NCBI GenBank assembly: GCA_945898095.1
Contig: CAMDHE010000039.1
Location: 1-37,262 of the forward strand
DNA: 37,262 nt
Direction of reading: 5' to 3'
Source: Roseateles toxinivorans
GTDB lineage: Bacteria; Pseudomonadota; Gammaproteobacteria; Burkholderiales; Burkholderiaceae_C
In this document: piece after piece, positions 6,939-16,039 of the stretch
How the letters are laid out: each line of letters begins with the position of its first letter
Numbering within the stretch: the stretch's first letter is position 1
Notes under the pieces: model-generated
The model's database searches: none
What the model saw: the letters and a program-made list of their open reading frames with translations, nothing else
What the model was told of the DNA's origin: nothing
Translations under genes and position numbers: made by a program

Positions 6939-8318
6939 TCAGGCCTTGAAACGCTGCTCCAGATAAGCCAGCAGCGTGCGAATCGTCTGCGCCTCGCCAC
7001 CGATCGGCCGGCCGGGGCGGGCGGCATCATTCCAGGCAAACAGGTCGATATGCAGCCAGTCCTGGTTCGCGGCGACAAAATACTCCAGGAACAATGCTGC
7101 GGTGATCGCGCCGCCCAAGGCTGTCCTGCCGGTGTTGACGATGTCGCCGACCGAGCTGTCGATATTGACCTTGTAGGGCTCCCACAGCGGCATATGCCAG
7201 AGTGGATCGTCGAGCTTCATGCCGAGGTCGACCAGGTCGCGCGCGGTATCGAAATGCTTGCTGAACAAGGCCGGCAGATGGGCGCCGAGCGCGACCCTTG
7301 CGGCTCCAGTCAATGTGGCCAGATCGATGATCAGCTCGGGCTTTGATTCGGAGGCATAGGCCAGCGCATCGCTGAGCACGACTCGACCCTCGGCATCGGT
7401 ATTGCCGATTTCAATCTGCAGGCCTTTGCGCGTCTTGATCACATCGCCGGGGCGGTAGGCATTGCCGGAGATCGAATTTTCCACCGCAGGAATCAGCACC
7501 TGCAGACAGACCGGCAGCTTGAAGGCCATCACCAGCGCCGCCAGCCCCAACGCATTGGCGGCGCCGCCCATGTCCTTTTTCATCTGGCGCATGCCGTCGG
7601 CACCCTTGATGTCGAGGCCACCGGTATCAAAGCAAACGCCTTTGCCGACGATGCTGATGCGCGGTGCTTTCGGGTTGCCCCAGTTCAGCTCGATCAGGCG
7701 CGGCTCACGTGAGCTCGCTCTGCCCACCGCGTGGATGGCGGGGAAGCCTTTCTTCAACAACGCTGCTCCGACCACCTGACTGAATTTGGCGCCATGTTGC
7801 TCAGCCACCATCCTTGCGGCCATGGCCAACTCTTCTGGTCCCATATGTTCGGCTGGGGTGTTGACCAGGTCCCGGGTGGCGGTGATTGCCGTGGCCAGAG
7901 CCAAGCCGCGCTGCGCCAATGGTCCGGGTGGCAGTATCAGAATGGCCGGCGCGCGGCGGCGCTTTTTGTAGAGGTCGAACTGATAGGCGCCAAGCTCCCA
8001 AGACAAGGCGGCTTGCTCGGCATCAAGGCTGATTCCGTCGTCCGACAATGTGTAGTTGCCTTCAGGCAAGGCCTGCGGTAGTGAGGCCAGCGCAAACGGA
8101 TGCCTTGCGTGGGCAACGCCGGCAAAGACCCGGCCGAGCCGGCCTTCGGCATCCGGCACCAGCGCATGGCTGTCGGGCGCGCCGACAAAACCGTTGGCGG
8201 CCAGCCAATTACGGGTCGGTTCCGGCAGCTTTGCAGCGATGACCTGGAAGGCGGTGCGGTCGACCACGGTGATGGCGATCGCGCCAGCGGGTGCGGATTT
8301 TTTCAGTTCAACAGTCAT
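6939..8318 (-). CDS. Leucyl aminopeptidase family (M17) metallopeptidase
   Basis: A cytoplasmic two-metal aminopeptidase of family M17, releasing N-terminal residues from peptides. The protein has 459 residues, somewhat shorter than PepA (about 500), and resembles the PepB/LAP-like subgroup. The catalytic domain (about 150-459) has VGKGVCFDTGGLDIKG with K226 and D231, KKDMGGAAN (247-255) and the M17 signature NTDAEGRVVL (306-315). The N-terminal domain is weakly conserved. The start ATG at 8318 is followed by MTVELKKSAP. It is convergent with the GMC gene, and divergent from the small frame at 8509. Confidence 0.92.
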   Translation of the reverse strand: MTVELKKSAPAGAIAITVVDRTAFQVIAAKLPEPTRNWLAANGFVGAPDSHALVPDAEGRLGRVFAGVAHARHPFALASLPQALPEGNYTLSDDGISLDAEQAALSWELGAYQFDLYKKRRRAPAILILPPGPLAQRGLALATAITATRDLVNTPAEHMGPEELAMAARMVAEQHGAKFSQVVGAALLKKGFPAIHAVGRASSREPRLIELNWGNPKAPRISIVGKGVCFDTGGLDIKGADGMRQMKKDMGGAANALGLAALVMAFKLPVCLQVLIPAVENSISGNAYRPGDVIKTRKGLQIEIGNTDAEGRVVLSDALAYASESKPELIIDLATLTGAARVALGAHLPALFSKHFDTARDLVDLGMKLDDPLWHMPLWEPYKVNIDSSVGDIVNTGRTALGGAITAALFLEYFVAANQDWLHIDLFAWNDAARPGRPIGGEAQTIRTLLAYLEQRFKA

Positions 8319-8508
8319 TGCGGCTCCGTTGCAGCTTGCGGAAAAACAGGATTGTCGCCTGAGGGCGCCGGACGGACAGGCGCCAACGATTTGTAAAGAA
8401 ATTCTTCATCGGCCTGTCAACCGGCCCGAATCCAGGCGCGTTGTGACTGCAGTTGGATCGAAATATCGGTCCGGTGATCTGAAGATTGAGACAGAAAGGC
8501 ACCCAGCC

Positions 8509-8667
8509 ATGAAGGTTCAGCAACGCAGTGAAGCCCAGACCCGGCGCATTCCGATGCCCGAGTTGAACGGCGACAAAGGTCGCAAGCATGAGGCTTTTGA
8601 GCTCGGCAATTTTGGCTGCGACCGTCGCAGCTTGGCGCGTGCGATGCGCTTGGATCGCAAGCGCTGA
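8509..8667 (+). CDS. Possible small basic protein, 52 residues, unrecognised
   Basis: A frame of 52 codons reads MKVQQRSEAQTRRIPMPELN and ends with RRSLARAMRLDRKR. AGAAAGG lies 9 bases before the ATG, a good ribosome site spacing. The product is rich in Arg and Lys, has one Cys (in GNFGCDRRS), no membrane segment and no signal peptide. It sits alone between the divergent aminopeptidase gene and the convergent helicase gene. I do not recognise a family. It could be a real small nucleic-acid-binding protein or chance; the ribosome site and the lack of an overlapping gene favour a gene. Confidence 0.45.
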   Translation: MKVQQRSEAQTRRIPMPELNGDKGRKHEAFELGNFGCDRRSLARAMRLDRKR

Positions 8668-8691
8668 TCGAGGCAAGGAAAGCGCCCTCGG

Positions 8692-11553
8692 TCAAGCCAG
8701 GGGTGCCAGCAATAGTTCCAGATCCTGCGGTGTGAACTTGGTCATTTCGGCCGGGTCGCTACCCAGAATCCCATCTGCCAAGGCTTGTTTGCGGGCTTGC
8801 AGATCCAGCATCCTCTCCTCGATGCTGCCCGCCACCACCAATTTGTAGACAAAGACAGGCTTGTCCTGGCCGATCCGGTGCGCTCTTGCGCTCGCCTGCG
8901 CCTCGATCGCAGGATTCCACCAGGGATCGACATGGATAACCGTGTCGGCTGCAGTCAGGTTCAGACCGACCCCGCCGGCCTTCAAACTGATCAACATCAG
9001 CGGTGATTCAAGCGCCTGGAAGCGCCGCACGATGTCGGCGCGCTGGCTGACTGGCGTCGACCCGGTGAGGGTCAGAAAAGGCAGGTCCAGACGCTGCAGA
9101 TCTTCGGCGATTAAGGCCAGCATCTCGGCAAACTGCGAAAAAACCAGCACCCGTCGGCCCTCCGCCAGCAACTCCGGCAGCATGTCGCTGAGCAACTCCA
9201 GCTTGGCCCGCTCCATTTCTGCCGGCAGCTCGGCGCCCTTGACGAGGCGGGGGTCACAGCAGACCTGGCGCAGTTTCAGCAAGGCGTCCAGCACCGAGAT
9301 CTGCGCCCCGGCAAAACCCTTGCGCTGCAGTACGCGGCGCACCTGCTTGTCAGCCGCCACCCGCACGCTCTCGTACAGATCGCGCTGCTGGCCATAGAGC
9401 TGTACCCGCCGCGTCATCAGCGTCAATGGCGGCAGCTCGGCAGCGACCTCTTCCTTGCGCCGACGCAGGATGAACGGTCGCACCCGTTGCGCCAGCAACT
9501 GTGCCCGCAGACTTTCGCCGCCTACCTCGATCGGTTTGCGCCACAGACGCGCAAAGCTTCGCGCATCGCCGAGGAAGCCCGGCATCAGGAAGTCGAACTG
9601 CGCCCACAACTCACCCAGATGGTTTTCCAGCGGCGTGCCGGTCAGGCAAAGCCGGTGTCGCGCATTCAGTCGCCGCGCCGCGTTGGCCGCGCGGCTAGCG
9701 GCATTCTTCACCGTCTGGGCCTCGTCGAGGATCAGCAGATGCCAGCGCTGTGCCGCCAAGGGCGTGATGTCGCGCCAGAGCAGCGGATAGGTGGTCAGCA
9801 CCAGGTCGTATTCGGATAGACGGCGGAAATCCTGGGCGCGCTGCGAGCCTTGCAGCACCAGCACCGTCAGGTCAGGGGCGATGCGACGGGCTTCAGCCAG
9901 CCAGTTGAACAGCAGCGAGGTGGGCAGCACCACCAATGCCGGCAGATCAAGGCGGCCGGCCTGCTTTTCCAGCAGCAGATGCGCCAGTGCCTGGGCTGTC
10001 TTGCCCAGCCCCATATCGTCGGCCAGGATGCCGGCCAGACCCTGCGCCCGCAGATATTGCAGCCAGGCCAACCCACTCAGCTGATAGGGACGCAGGGTCA
10101 GGCCTAGACCAGCCGGCGCTGCCACTGGCTGAGGCGAGCCTGCCGCGAGCAGTCGCTGTGCCAGTTGACGCAAGCCGGCGTCGCCGACGATCTGCCAGCC
10201 CGCGGACTGGTTCAAATCGTCGAGCATCGCTAGGCGCGTCGCGTCCCAGTCGGTCAGCTTCAAGGGCCCCGGCGGCAGCTTGGGATCGGTCAGCAGGTCG
10301 ACCATGGCGCCGATGATGGCCTTCAGCATTGCCGCCGGCGCCTCAATGCGGCGCCCACCCGGTTCATGCAGCAAAATCATCGACTCATCGTCGATTTCGT
10401 CAATTGCCTCGCGTTTCAGCCAGCGTGAATCTCGGCGCAGCAGGTCGGCGATCATCGGCGCCAAGTCGAGACTTTCGCCTTCGACTTCGACTCCCAGACT
10501 CAGCAGCCAGGAGCCCTGGCGGGCCGGCAAAGCCAGGCGGTCGATCTTGACTTGCCAGCCTTCTGCGGCGACCGGCCGGTGGGCAAACCCCGGCAACACG
10601 ACAACGGCCCAGCCCTGGGCCTGCAAATGCGGGACCTGTTCGAGCCAGAAGGCGCCGAAAAATTCTTCCTGCGCCAAGGTCCAGGACTGGGTGAGGGCCG
10701 CAGCCAGCGCGCTGTCCGGGCTGCGCCATTGCAGCAGATCCAGGTCCAGCGGGATCAGGTCCAGACTCCATTGCTGATCCCTGGCATCCGCCTCGGCAGT
10801 CAGGTCGCGTGCGAACCGTCGGTTGCCAACGGCCTGGACGGCGGCCGGCCGACTGTTCAAGAGCGAGCGCGGTGCCGGAGCCTCCCAGTTCAAGCCAGCC
10901 GACCCCGTGTAGGTCCAGTCGATCTGCGCGATCGTGACCGAGTCGGCGCGCGGACCCAGCTTGGCGCTAGGCGCCATCCCCAGCAAACCCTGGCCTCGGC
11001 CCAGCGTGCGCAGCGTCAAACGCGGACGAAAGCGAGCCTCCTCTGCAGCCAGTTCGGCTGGTGGCGCCAGCCGGGGTTTGGGCAATGGGACGGGCGCCGC
11101 AGCTTCGCTGAGCAATTGGTCGATCAGCTTGCCGGCATCGGCTTCGGGCAGGCGCGGCAGGCGGCCCAATTCTTCGCGGCTGGCCTTACGCCGCAGCGCC
11201 TCGACCCATTGATTCAGCAGGTTAGCGCGCAGCGGTGCATCGGCTTCCACCTGCAAGCGCAGCATCACTGCTGCTGCATGCTCGCAAAACCGCCGGACCT
11301 TGCAACTGCACAGCGCGCTGTAATGCAGGCTGCCATCGGCGTTGGCAAGGCCTTGCAGCACCAGTTCAAAGACCTGCTCGCGGGCGCCGGCAACGGCAGC
11401 GCTGGCGCCATTGGCGTCTTGGCGCAACTCAATGATCTGCGCCTGCAAGGCCCGGCCGCGCTGCAGCCTGGCGCGTTCGAACAATCGCAGCAACTGCGGC
11501 AGTTCGGGCGGCCAGACTCGGGTTGGAGCGGCGGGGTCGGACATCGCGCTCAT
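8692..11553 (-). CDS. SNF2-family helicase with N-terminal SWIM zinc finger
   Basis: A 953-residue DEAD/DEAH-type SNF2 ATPase that likely translocates on double-stranded DNA, close to the bacterial RapA/HepA-like and Snf2 proteins. Near the N-terminus a SWIM zinc finger is complete: C82-x-C84-x5-C90-x-H92. A long variable middle follows. The helicase core begins near residue 490 with LRPYQLSGLAWLQYL; motif I is DDMGLGKT, motif II is DEAQ in LLILDEAQTVKN, motif III is LTGTPLENHLGELW, and motif VI is ASARAHRIGQ. The C-terminal lobe ends with EERMLDLQARKQAL. The gene is alone on its strand, divergent from the DTW gene. DNA remodelling or repair are plausible roles, and no partner gene is next to it to decide. 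Confidence 0.92.
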   Translation of the reverse strand: MSAMSDPAAPTRVWPPELPQLLRLFERARLQRGRALQAQIIELRQDANGASAAVAGAREQVFELVLQGLANADGSLHYSALCSCKVRRFCEHAAAVMLRLQVEADAPLRANLLNQWVEALRRKASREELGRLPRLPEADAGKLIDQLLSEAAAPVPLPKPRLAPPAELAAEEARFRPRLTLRTLGRGQGLLGMAPSAKLGPRADSVTIAQIDWTYTGSAGLNWEAPAPRSLLNSRPAAVQAVGNRRFARDLTAEADARDQQWSLDLIPLDLDLLQWRSPDSALAAALTQSWTLAQEEFFGAFWLEQVPHLQAQGWAVVVLPGFAHRPVAAEGWQVKIDRLALPARQGSWLLSLGVEVEGESLDLAPMIADLLRRDSRWLKREAIDEIDDESMILLHEPGGRRIEAPAAMLKAIIGAMVDLLTDPKLPPGPLKLTDWDATRLAMLDDLNQSAGWQIVGDAGLRQLAQRLLAAGSPQPVAAPAGLGLTLRPYQLSGLAWLQYLRAQGLAGILADDMGLGKTAQALAHLLLEKQAGRLDLPALVVLPTSLLFNWLAEARRIAPDLTVLVLQGSQRAQDFRRLSEYDLVLTTYPLLWRDITPLAAQRWHLLILDEAQTVKNAASRAANAARRLNARHRLCLTGTPLENHLGELWAQFDFLMPGFLGDARSFARLWRKPIEVGGESLRAQLLAQRVRPFILRRRKEEVAAELPPLTLMTRRVQLYGQQRDLYESVRVAADKQVRRVLQRKGFAGAQISVLDALLKLRQVCCDPRLVKGAELPAEMERAKLELLSDMLPELLAEGRRVLVFSQFAEMLALIAEDLQRLDLPFLTLTGSTPVSQRADIVRRFQALESPLMLISLKAGGVGLNLTAADTVIHVDPWWNPAIEAQASARAHRIGQDKPVFVYKLVVAGSIEERMLDLQARKQALADGILGSDPAEMTKFTPQDLELLLAPLA

Positions 11554-11668
11554 TGTCTCAGCCTGCTGTGGTCAAGGCACCGATCGCGCCGGATCAGCAC
11601 AGACCTGCTTGTTGCAGCAAGCTCTCGCCGCACCCGCAGCGAAACTCGGAGTGGCGCGATGTGTTCTC

Positions 11669-12352
11669 ATGGCGGCAGCCATGATCATGAACATCCCGCC
11701 GACCCTGGAACAAAACGCGACCCGGCGCCCGACCTGCCCGGCATGCCTGCGTCCGCGCCTGGTCTGCCTGTGTGAATGGATCAGGCCCGTCAGCAACCGG
11801 GTTGAACTCGTCTTGCTGCAACACCCGCTGGAGCAGCACCATGCCAAGGGCACGGCAATGCTGCTGCACCTGAGCCTGGCGCGCAGTCGCTTGCTGGTCG
11901 GCGAGGTGTTCGATGCGGCCTTGGTGGCATCGCCCGATTGCCGCACGCTGCTGCTTTATCCAGGAGCCGACGCGGAAGCCCCGGACCTGCTGCTGGATCC
12001 GGCCATCAACTGCGCTGCATTGCGTCTGGTCGTGCTCGATGCCACCTGGCGCAAGAGCCGCAAGATGATTCATTTGAACCCTTGGCTGCAAGACCTGCCG
12101 CGCTATTCATTGCTCGATCCGCCGCCATCTCGCTACCTGATCAGACGCGCCCAGCAAGCGCATCAACTCTCGACGCTCGAAGCCAGCCTGCTGGCCATCG
12201 GCCGGATCGAAGGCGATGCCGAGCGCTATCAGCCCTTGCTGCAGGCCTTCGATGGCTTTGTGCAGGCGCAGCAGCGACAATCGGCCCATGGCCAAACCAA
12301 TCCCCCGTCTCAGCCCCGACCAAATCAAGCGCGTGATCGCCACAGCGTTTGA
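11669..12352 (+). CDS. DTW domain protein, tRNA-uridine aminocarboxypropyltransferase-like
   Basis: DTW enzymes such as E. coli YfiP/TapT transfer an aminocarboxypropyl group from SAM to uridine in tRNA (acp3U). The 227-residue product has the N-terminal cysteine cluster CPACLRPRLVCLC (zinc-binding), then VELVLLQHPLEQHHAKGTAM, LLYPGADAEAPDLLLD, and the DTW-equivalent LDATWRKSRKM, followed by YLIRRAQQAHQLSTLEA, as in the family. ATG at 11669 is used; ATG at 11681 and 11687 are also in frame and the ribosome site is weak for all. The 3' end overlaps the next gene by 65 bases in another frame. The C-terminal tail after QAQQRQSAHG is not conserved and simply reflects that overlap. Confidence 0.85.
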   Translation: MAAAMIMNIPPTLEQNATRRPTCPACLRPRLVCLCEWIRPVSNRVELVLLQHPLEQHHAKGTAMLLHLSLARSRLLVGEVFDAALVASPDCRTLLLYPGADAEAPDLLLDPAINCAALRLVVLDATWRKSRKMIHLNPWLQDLPRYSLLDPPPSRYLIRRAQQAHQLSTLEASLLAIGRIEGDAERYQPLLQAFDGFVQAQQRQSAHGQTNPPSQPRPNQARDRHSV

Positions 12353-12521
12353 CGATCTGCCGCCTTACAACAAGGTATTGCAGGAGTTCGCGATCACCCA
12401 AGGTGAACTGGTGCAGTTGATGAAGCGTGAGCTGACATCGCCGGCCTACAAGCTCTGGGTTGCGCAGGGCAAGGGCGTCAAGAAGCCGACCGCCAAGTCG
12501 ACTTTTCCGCATGGGCGCTGA
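12288..12521 (+). CDS. TIGR03643/DUF2805 family protein
   Basis: A 77-residue protein of the small family TIGR03643 (DUF2805), of unknown function, widely present in proteobacteria and other groups. The sequence runs MAKPIPRLSPDQIKRVIATA and continues with FDDLPPYN, FAITQGELVQLMKREL, SPAYKLWV and GKGVKKPTAKS, which is the characteristic pattern of the family (DR.PF..I...FGL.E.EV..LMR..LKP.S...WR.RV..R..KH). It starts inside the end of the DTW gene (65-bp overlap), so coupling by translation is likely. It converges on mnmE with 3 bp between stop codons. Confidence 0.75.
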   Translation: MAKPIPRLSPDQIKRVIATAFDDLPPYNKVLQEFAITQGELVQLMKRELTSPAYKLWVAQGKGVKKPTAKSTFPHGR

Positions 12522-12524
12522 GCT

Positions 12525-13901
12525 TCACTTGCCGATACAGAACTTGCTGAAGATCTCGCCGAGCAGGTCGTCCGCTGAAAACTGGCCGGTGATCTCGCCC
12601 AAGGCATCGTGAGCCAGGCGTAATTCTTCGGCCAGCAGGTCGAGCGCCGGTGGCGTCTGACCGGCCACAGCCATTGCCAGCAGCAGATGTTCGCGCGTGC
12701 GTTGCAGCGCCTGGACATGGCGTTCGCGGGCGATGTACAGGCCTTCGGGCGTCGACTGCCAGCCGACCTGTTCCAGCAGCCGGCGCCGTAATTCGTTCAG
12801 CCCAAGTCCTGATTTGGCGGAGAGGCTCAACGCGCCAGCGGGCAAGGGCCCGCTGCTCGCCGCGTCGGCCTTGTTGTAGACCTGCAGAATCCGCTGTGGC
12901 GCGATCTCGGCCAGGCGGGACTGGATGAGCAAATCGCCGGCCTGATAGTCAGGCTGGCCGATGCGGGTCAGGTCATGCATGAAGATCAGCATGTCGGCAT
13001 CATTGATCGCATCCCAGCTGCGCGCCACGCCGATCCGTTCGACCTCGTCTTCGGTGTCACGCAGACCGGCGGTGTCGCTGATATGCAGCGGCACGCCTTC
13101 GATCTGAATCGTCTGGCTGACCTTGTCGCGCGTGGTGCCTGGCACTGGCGTGACGATGGCCAGTTCAGCGCCAGCCAGGGCGTTCAGCAACGAACTCTTG
13201 CCCACATTGGGTTGGCCGGCCAGCACCACCTTGATGCCCTCGCGCAGGATCGCACCCTGGCGCGTGCGCTGCAAGACGCCGTCGACTCTGATTTGCAGGC
13301 GCGCGAGCTGACCCAGCGCATCGGCTTGCTGCAGGAAATCAAGCTCTTCCTCGGGGAAGTCGAGCGTCGCCTCGACCAGCATGCGCAGCTTGATCAGCGC
13401 ATCGCGCAGTTCGCTGACTTCGCTCGAGAGCGCGCCGGCCAGCGCGCGGCTGGCGCTGCGAGCTGCGGCCTCGGTGCTGGCGTCGATCAGGTCGCTGACG
13501 GCCTCGGCCTGCGCAAGGTCGAGCTTGCCGTTCAGATAGGCGCGTTGGGTGAACTCACCGGGCAGCGCCAAGCGCAGCCGCAGCTCGCGGCCGGCGTCCA
13601 GGCAGCGTGCGAGCAGCAGTTGCAGCACGACCGGGCCGCCATGGGCTTGCAGTTCCAGCACATGCTCGCCGGTATAGGAATGCGGGCTGGGGAAGAGCAG
13701 CGCAAGGCCCTGGTCAATAGCTTCGCCCTTGGCGTCGAGAAAGGGCAGGTAAGTCGCCTCGCGCGGCCGCAAGTCGCGTGCGCAGATCGCCGCGATCAGG
13801 GGCTGCAGGTCTGATCTGGAAGAAATCCGCAAGATACCCACCGCTCCGCGTCCCGGGGCAGTGGCGATGGCGGCGATAGGATCTTGGTGGCGCGACAGCA
13901 T
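12525..13901 (-). CDS. mnmE: tRNA modification GTPase MnmE (TrmE)
   Basis: MnmE with MnmG makes the 5-carboxymethylaminomethyl (or 5-aminomethyl) group on wobble uridine 34 of several tRNAs. The 458-residue product has an N-terminal tetrahydrofolate-binding domain (1-120), a helical domain, and an inserted G domain with G1 GQPNVGKS (229-236), G2 GTTRD (255-259), G3 DTAG (276-279) and NKAD, and ends in the invariant FCIGK whose cysteine is catalytic. The start at 13901 gives [20 protein letters not shown], the normal MnmE N-terminus. It is in the expected place, on the same strand as yidC but about 410 bases away behind the yidC terminator, so it needs its own promoter. Confidence 0.97.
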   Translation of the reverse strand: MLSRHQDPIAAIATAPGRGAVGILRISSRSDLQPLIAAICARDLRPREATYLPFLDAKGEAIDQGLALLFPSPHSYTGEHVLELQAHGGPVVLQLLLARCLDAGRELRLRLALPGEFTQRAYLNGKLDLAQAEAVSDLIDASTEAAARSASRALAGALSSEVSELRDALIKLRMLVEATLDFPEEELDFLQQADALGQLARLQIRVDGVLQRTRQGAILREGIKVVLAGQPNVGKSSLLNALAGAELAIVTPVPGTTRDKVSQTIQIEGVPLHISDTAGLRDTEDEVERIGVARSWDAINDADMLIFMHDLTRIGQPDYQAGDLLIQSRLAEIAPQRILQVYNKADAASSGPLPAGALSLSAKSGLGLNELRRRLLEQVGWQSTPEGLYIARERHVQALQRTREHLLLAMAVAGQTPPALDLLAEELRLAHDALGEITGQFSADDLLGEIFSKFCIGK

Positions 13902-14244
13902 CGGCTGATCTTATCGGCATCGAAGCCTGCAGCCCCGCAGCGGGCGAATGATCCTAGATCCGGTAGTTGGACGCAGCCAGCGTGCCGTAGCGTGGCTCAA
14001 TCGGATGCGTAGCGTTCTTACCCGTTGGGTGATGGCTGGCGGAGAGCGAAATCTCAACCAGCATGCGGCCTTCGTGGCGGTCAAAAGCGGTCAACTGCCG
14101 AATCTAGTATTTTTGGTGCGGGGGAGGCGGGTATCAAGTGTTCTCGTGAAACTTGATTCCTGCCCTGTTCTCATTTCCAGTCAAGTGATTGACCGGCTTC
14201 GAAGCGCTGCCCCGCGGCGGTGATTTGAATCGAAACCGGCCCAT
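13902..14244. other. Gene-poor gap between mnmE and yidC, possible interspersed repeat
   Basis: No convincing gene is seen. A 48-codon minus-strand frame (RQLTAFDRHEGRMLVEISLS...) and a plus-strand frame of 91 codons from 13948 exist, but neither resembles a family known to me and neither has a ribosome site. The part 13955-14105 has the look of an intergenic repeat or a decayed mobile-element end, with GGTCAAAAGCGGTCAA at 14079-14094. Further on, ATCAAGT (14133-14139) pairs with ACTTGAT (14151-14157). mnmE's promoter must lie here. Confidence 0.3.
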
Positions 14245-14280
14245 AAAAAAACCCCCGGACCAGGGGCCGGCCGGGGGTTT
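14245..14280 (-). terminator. Intrinsic terminator of the rpmH-rnpA-yidD-yidC cluster
   Basis: On the minus strand the arms AAACCCCCGG and CCGGGGGTTT pair over 10 bp around a GC-rich loop and are followed by a run of seven Ts (complement of 14245-14251). It lies 35 bases beyond the yidC stop. Confidence 0.9.
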
Positions 14281-14314
14281 CGTGACTTGCTGACGACTTG
14301 GTCGTCGAGTCGGG

Positions 14315-16039
14315 CTAACTGTTCTGAACGCCGAGCTGCTTGTTGATCATCCATTGCTGGGCGATCGACAGGATGTTGTTGGTCAACCAGTAAAGCACCA
14401 GGCCCGAGGGGAAGACGAAGAACATGAAGCTGAAGGCCAGCGGCATGAACCACATCATCTTGGCTTGCATCGGATCCGGCGGGGTCGGATTGAGCCAGAC
14501 CTGGAACAGGCTCGAAGCCGTCATCAAAAGGGGCAGGATGAAATAAGGATCCTTGTCGGCCAGGTCCACGATCCAACCCAGCCAGGGCGCGCCGCGCATT
14601 TCGACGGTTGACAGCAAGACCCAGTACAAGCCCATGAAGAATGGCATCTGCAGGAAGATCGGCAGGCATCCGCCGATCGGGTTGACCTTTTCCTCGCGGT
14701 AGATGCGCATCATTTCCTGCTGCATTTCCTGCGGTTTGTCCTTCAGCCGCTCTCGCATGGCCTGCACCTTGGGGCCGACAGCCTTCATCTTGGCCATGCT
14801 GCGGTAAGCGCTGGCATTGAGCCAGTAAAAAGCAATTTTCAGCAGCACGACCAGCGCGATGATGGCCCAGCCCCAATTGCCGAGCAGGCTGTGCAACTGG
14901 TCAAGCAGCCAGAACAGGGGTTGCGACAGCATCTTGAACATGCCGTAGTCCTTCACCAGATCCAGTCCTGGTGCCAGGGCGGCGAGCTTGTTCTCTTCCT
15001 GCGGACCAACGAAGAGCTGGTCCGATCGGGCCGCTGTCGCTCCCGGTGCGAGCGGCGCCAGGGTGTACACCATGCCGACCGAGTACATCTTGCTGTCGAC
15101 CTTCTTGGCGAAGAATTCGCGCGGACCGGCTTCATTGTTGAGCCATGCGCTGGCGAAATAATGCTGCACCATGGCGACCCAGCCGTCGTTGGCGGTCTTC
15201 TCGATGTCGATCTTGCCCTTGTCGATGTCGGTGAATTCGACCTTGCGGAACTTGGATTTGTCGGTATAGACGGCCGGGCCGGTGAAAGTCGAGTAAAAGT
15301 CCGAGCCGCCCGGGCCAGCGATGCCGTCGCGCACCAATTGCACATAGACCTGCGGGGTCAAGGCAGTCGTGCCGACATTGACGATTTCATGCTTGACGCC
15401 GATGACATAGTCGCCGCGCTTGAAAGTAAAAATCTTGACCAGCTTGACGCCGCTGATTTCGGGCGACTCGAGCTTGACGATGAGCTCGTTGACACCCGCC
15501 TTCAAGGTCCGCTCGCCAGGCATAAAGGTCATCAACGTGCCATGGTTGGGCAAGGGCTCGCCCTTGCTGCCGAGCAGGCCTGATTGCGCCTTGTAGCTTC
15601 GTCCTGCAGCATCAAGCAGCAGCACCGGCGTTGCCTGATTGGGCTTCTTGTCCTGGATATGCAAAGCCTGTAATAAGGGGTCGAACAAGCCTGTTTCCGG
15701 GCTGGTCAGATATTGCAGCAGTTCGACCCGGCTGACATCGCCGCCGAGCGACTCGAGCGTGACGTTCATGACGTCAGTCTTGATCAAGACCTGTTCACTG
15801 GCTTGCGCGGCTACAGCGCCTGCCGGCACCATGCCCGTCATTGCGCCAGGCAGAATCGTCGGCGCCAGGCCTGGCGTTGCCACGCCGGCAGCGCCGGGTG
15901 CCGAGACCGCAGCGACCGGTTTCGCGGCAGGCGGGCTGAACATCGAAAGCTGCCCATGTTCTTTTTGCCAGCCGTCCCAAAGCAGGACGAGGGACATTGT
16001 GAACACCACCCACAGCACGGTGCGGCGAATATCAGTCAT
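14315..16039 (-). CDS. yidC: Membrane protein insertase YidC
   Basis: YidC inserts membrane proteins into the inner membrane, alone or with SecYEG. The 574-residue product has the Gram-negative architecture: N-terminal membrane segment (about 5-22, RRTVLWVVFTMSLVLLWDGW), an Ala/Pro/Gly-rich linker, a large periplasmic beta domain (about 90-355), then the conserved C-terminal core with LHSLLGNWGWAIIALVVLLK, the positively charged loop SMAKMKAVGPKVQAMRERLK, and the last spans around GGCLPIFLQMPFFMGLYWVL and LYWLTNNILSIAQQWMINKQ. Its start overlaps the yidD stop by 3 bp (ATGA). No Shine-Dalgarno is present before the ATG; CCTCCTC is there instead, so reinitiation from yidD is likely. Confidence 0.97.
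   Translation of the reverse strand: MTDIRRTVLWVVFTMSLVLLWDGWQKEHGQLSMFSPPAAKPVAAVSAPGAAGVATPGLAPTILPGAMTGMVPAGAVAAQASEQVLIKTDVMNVTLESLGGDVSRVELLQYLTSPETGLFDPLLQALHIQDKKPNQATPVLLLDAAGRSYKAQSGLLGSKGEPLPNHGTLMTFMPGERTLKAGVNELIVKLESPEISGVKLVKIFTFKRGDYVIGVKHEIVNVGTTALTPQVYVQLVRDGIAGPGGSDFYSTFTGPAVYTDKSKFRKVEFTDIDKGKIDIEKTANDGWVAMVQHYFASAWLNNEAGPREFFAKKVDSKMYSVGMVYTLAPLAPGATAARSDQLFVGPQEENKLAALAPGLDLVKDYGMFKMLSQPLFWLLDQLHSLLGNWGWAIIALVVLLKIAFYWLNASAYRSMAKMKAVGPKVQAMRERLKDKPQEMQQEMMRIYREEKVNPIGGCLPIFLQMPFFMGLYWVLLSTVEMRGAPWLGWIVDLADKDPYFILPLLMTASSLFQVWLNPTPPDPMQAKMMWFMPLAFSFMFFVFPSGLVLYWLTNNILSIAQQWMINKQLGVQNS

Noticed and set aside
14181-14240. tRNA-like T-arm sequence (GGTTTCGATTCAAATC on the minus strand)
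   Set aside because: No acceptor, D or anticodon stem can be built around it.
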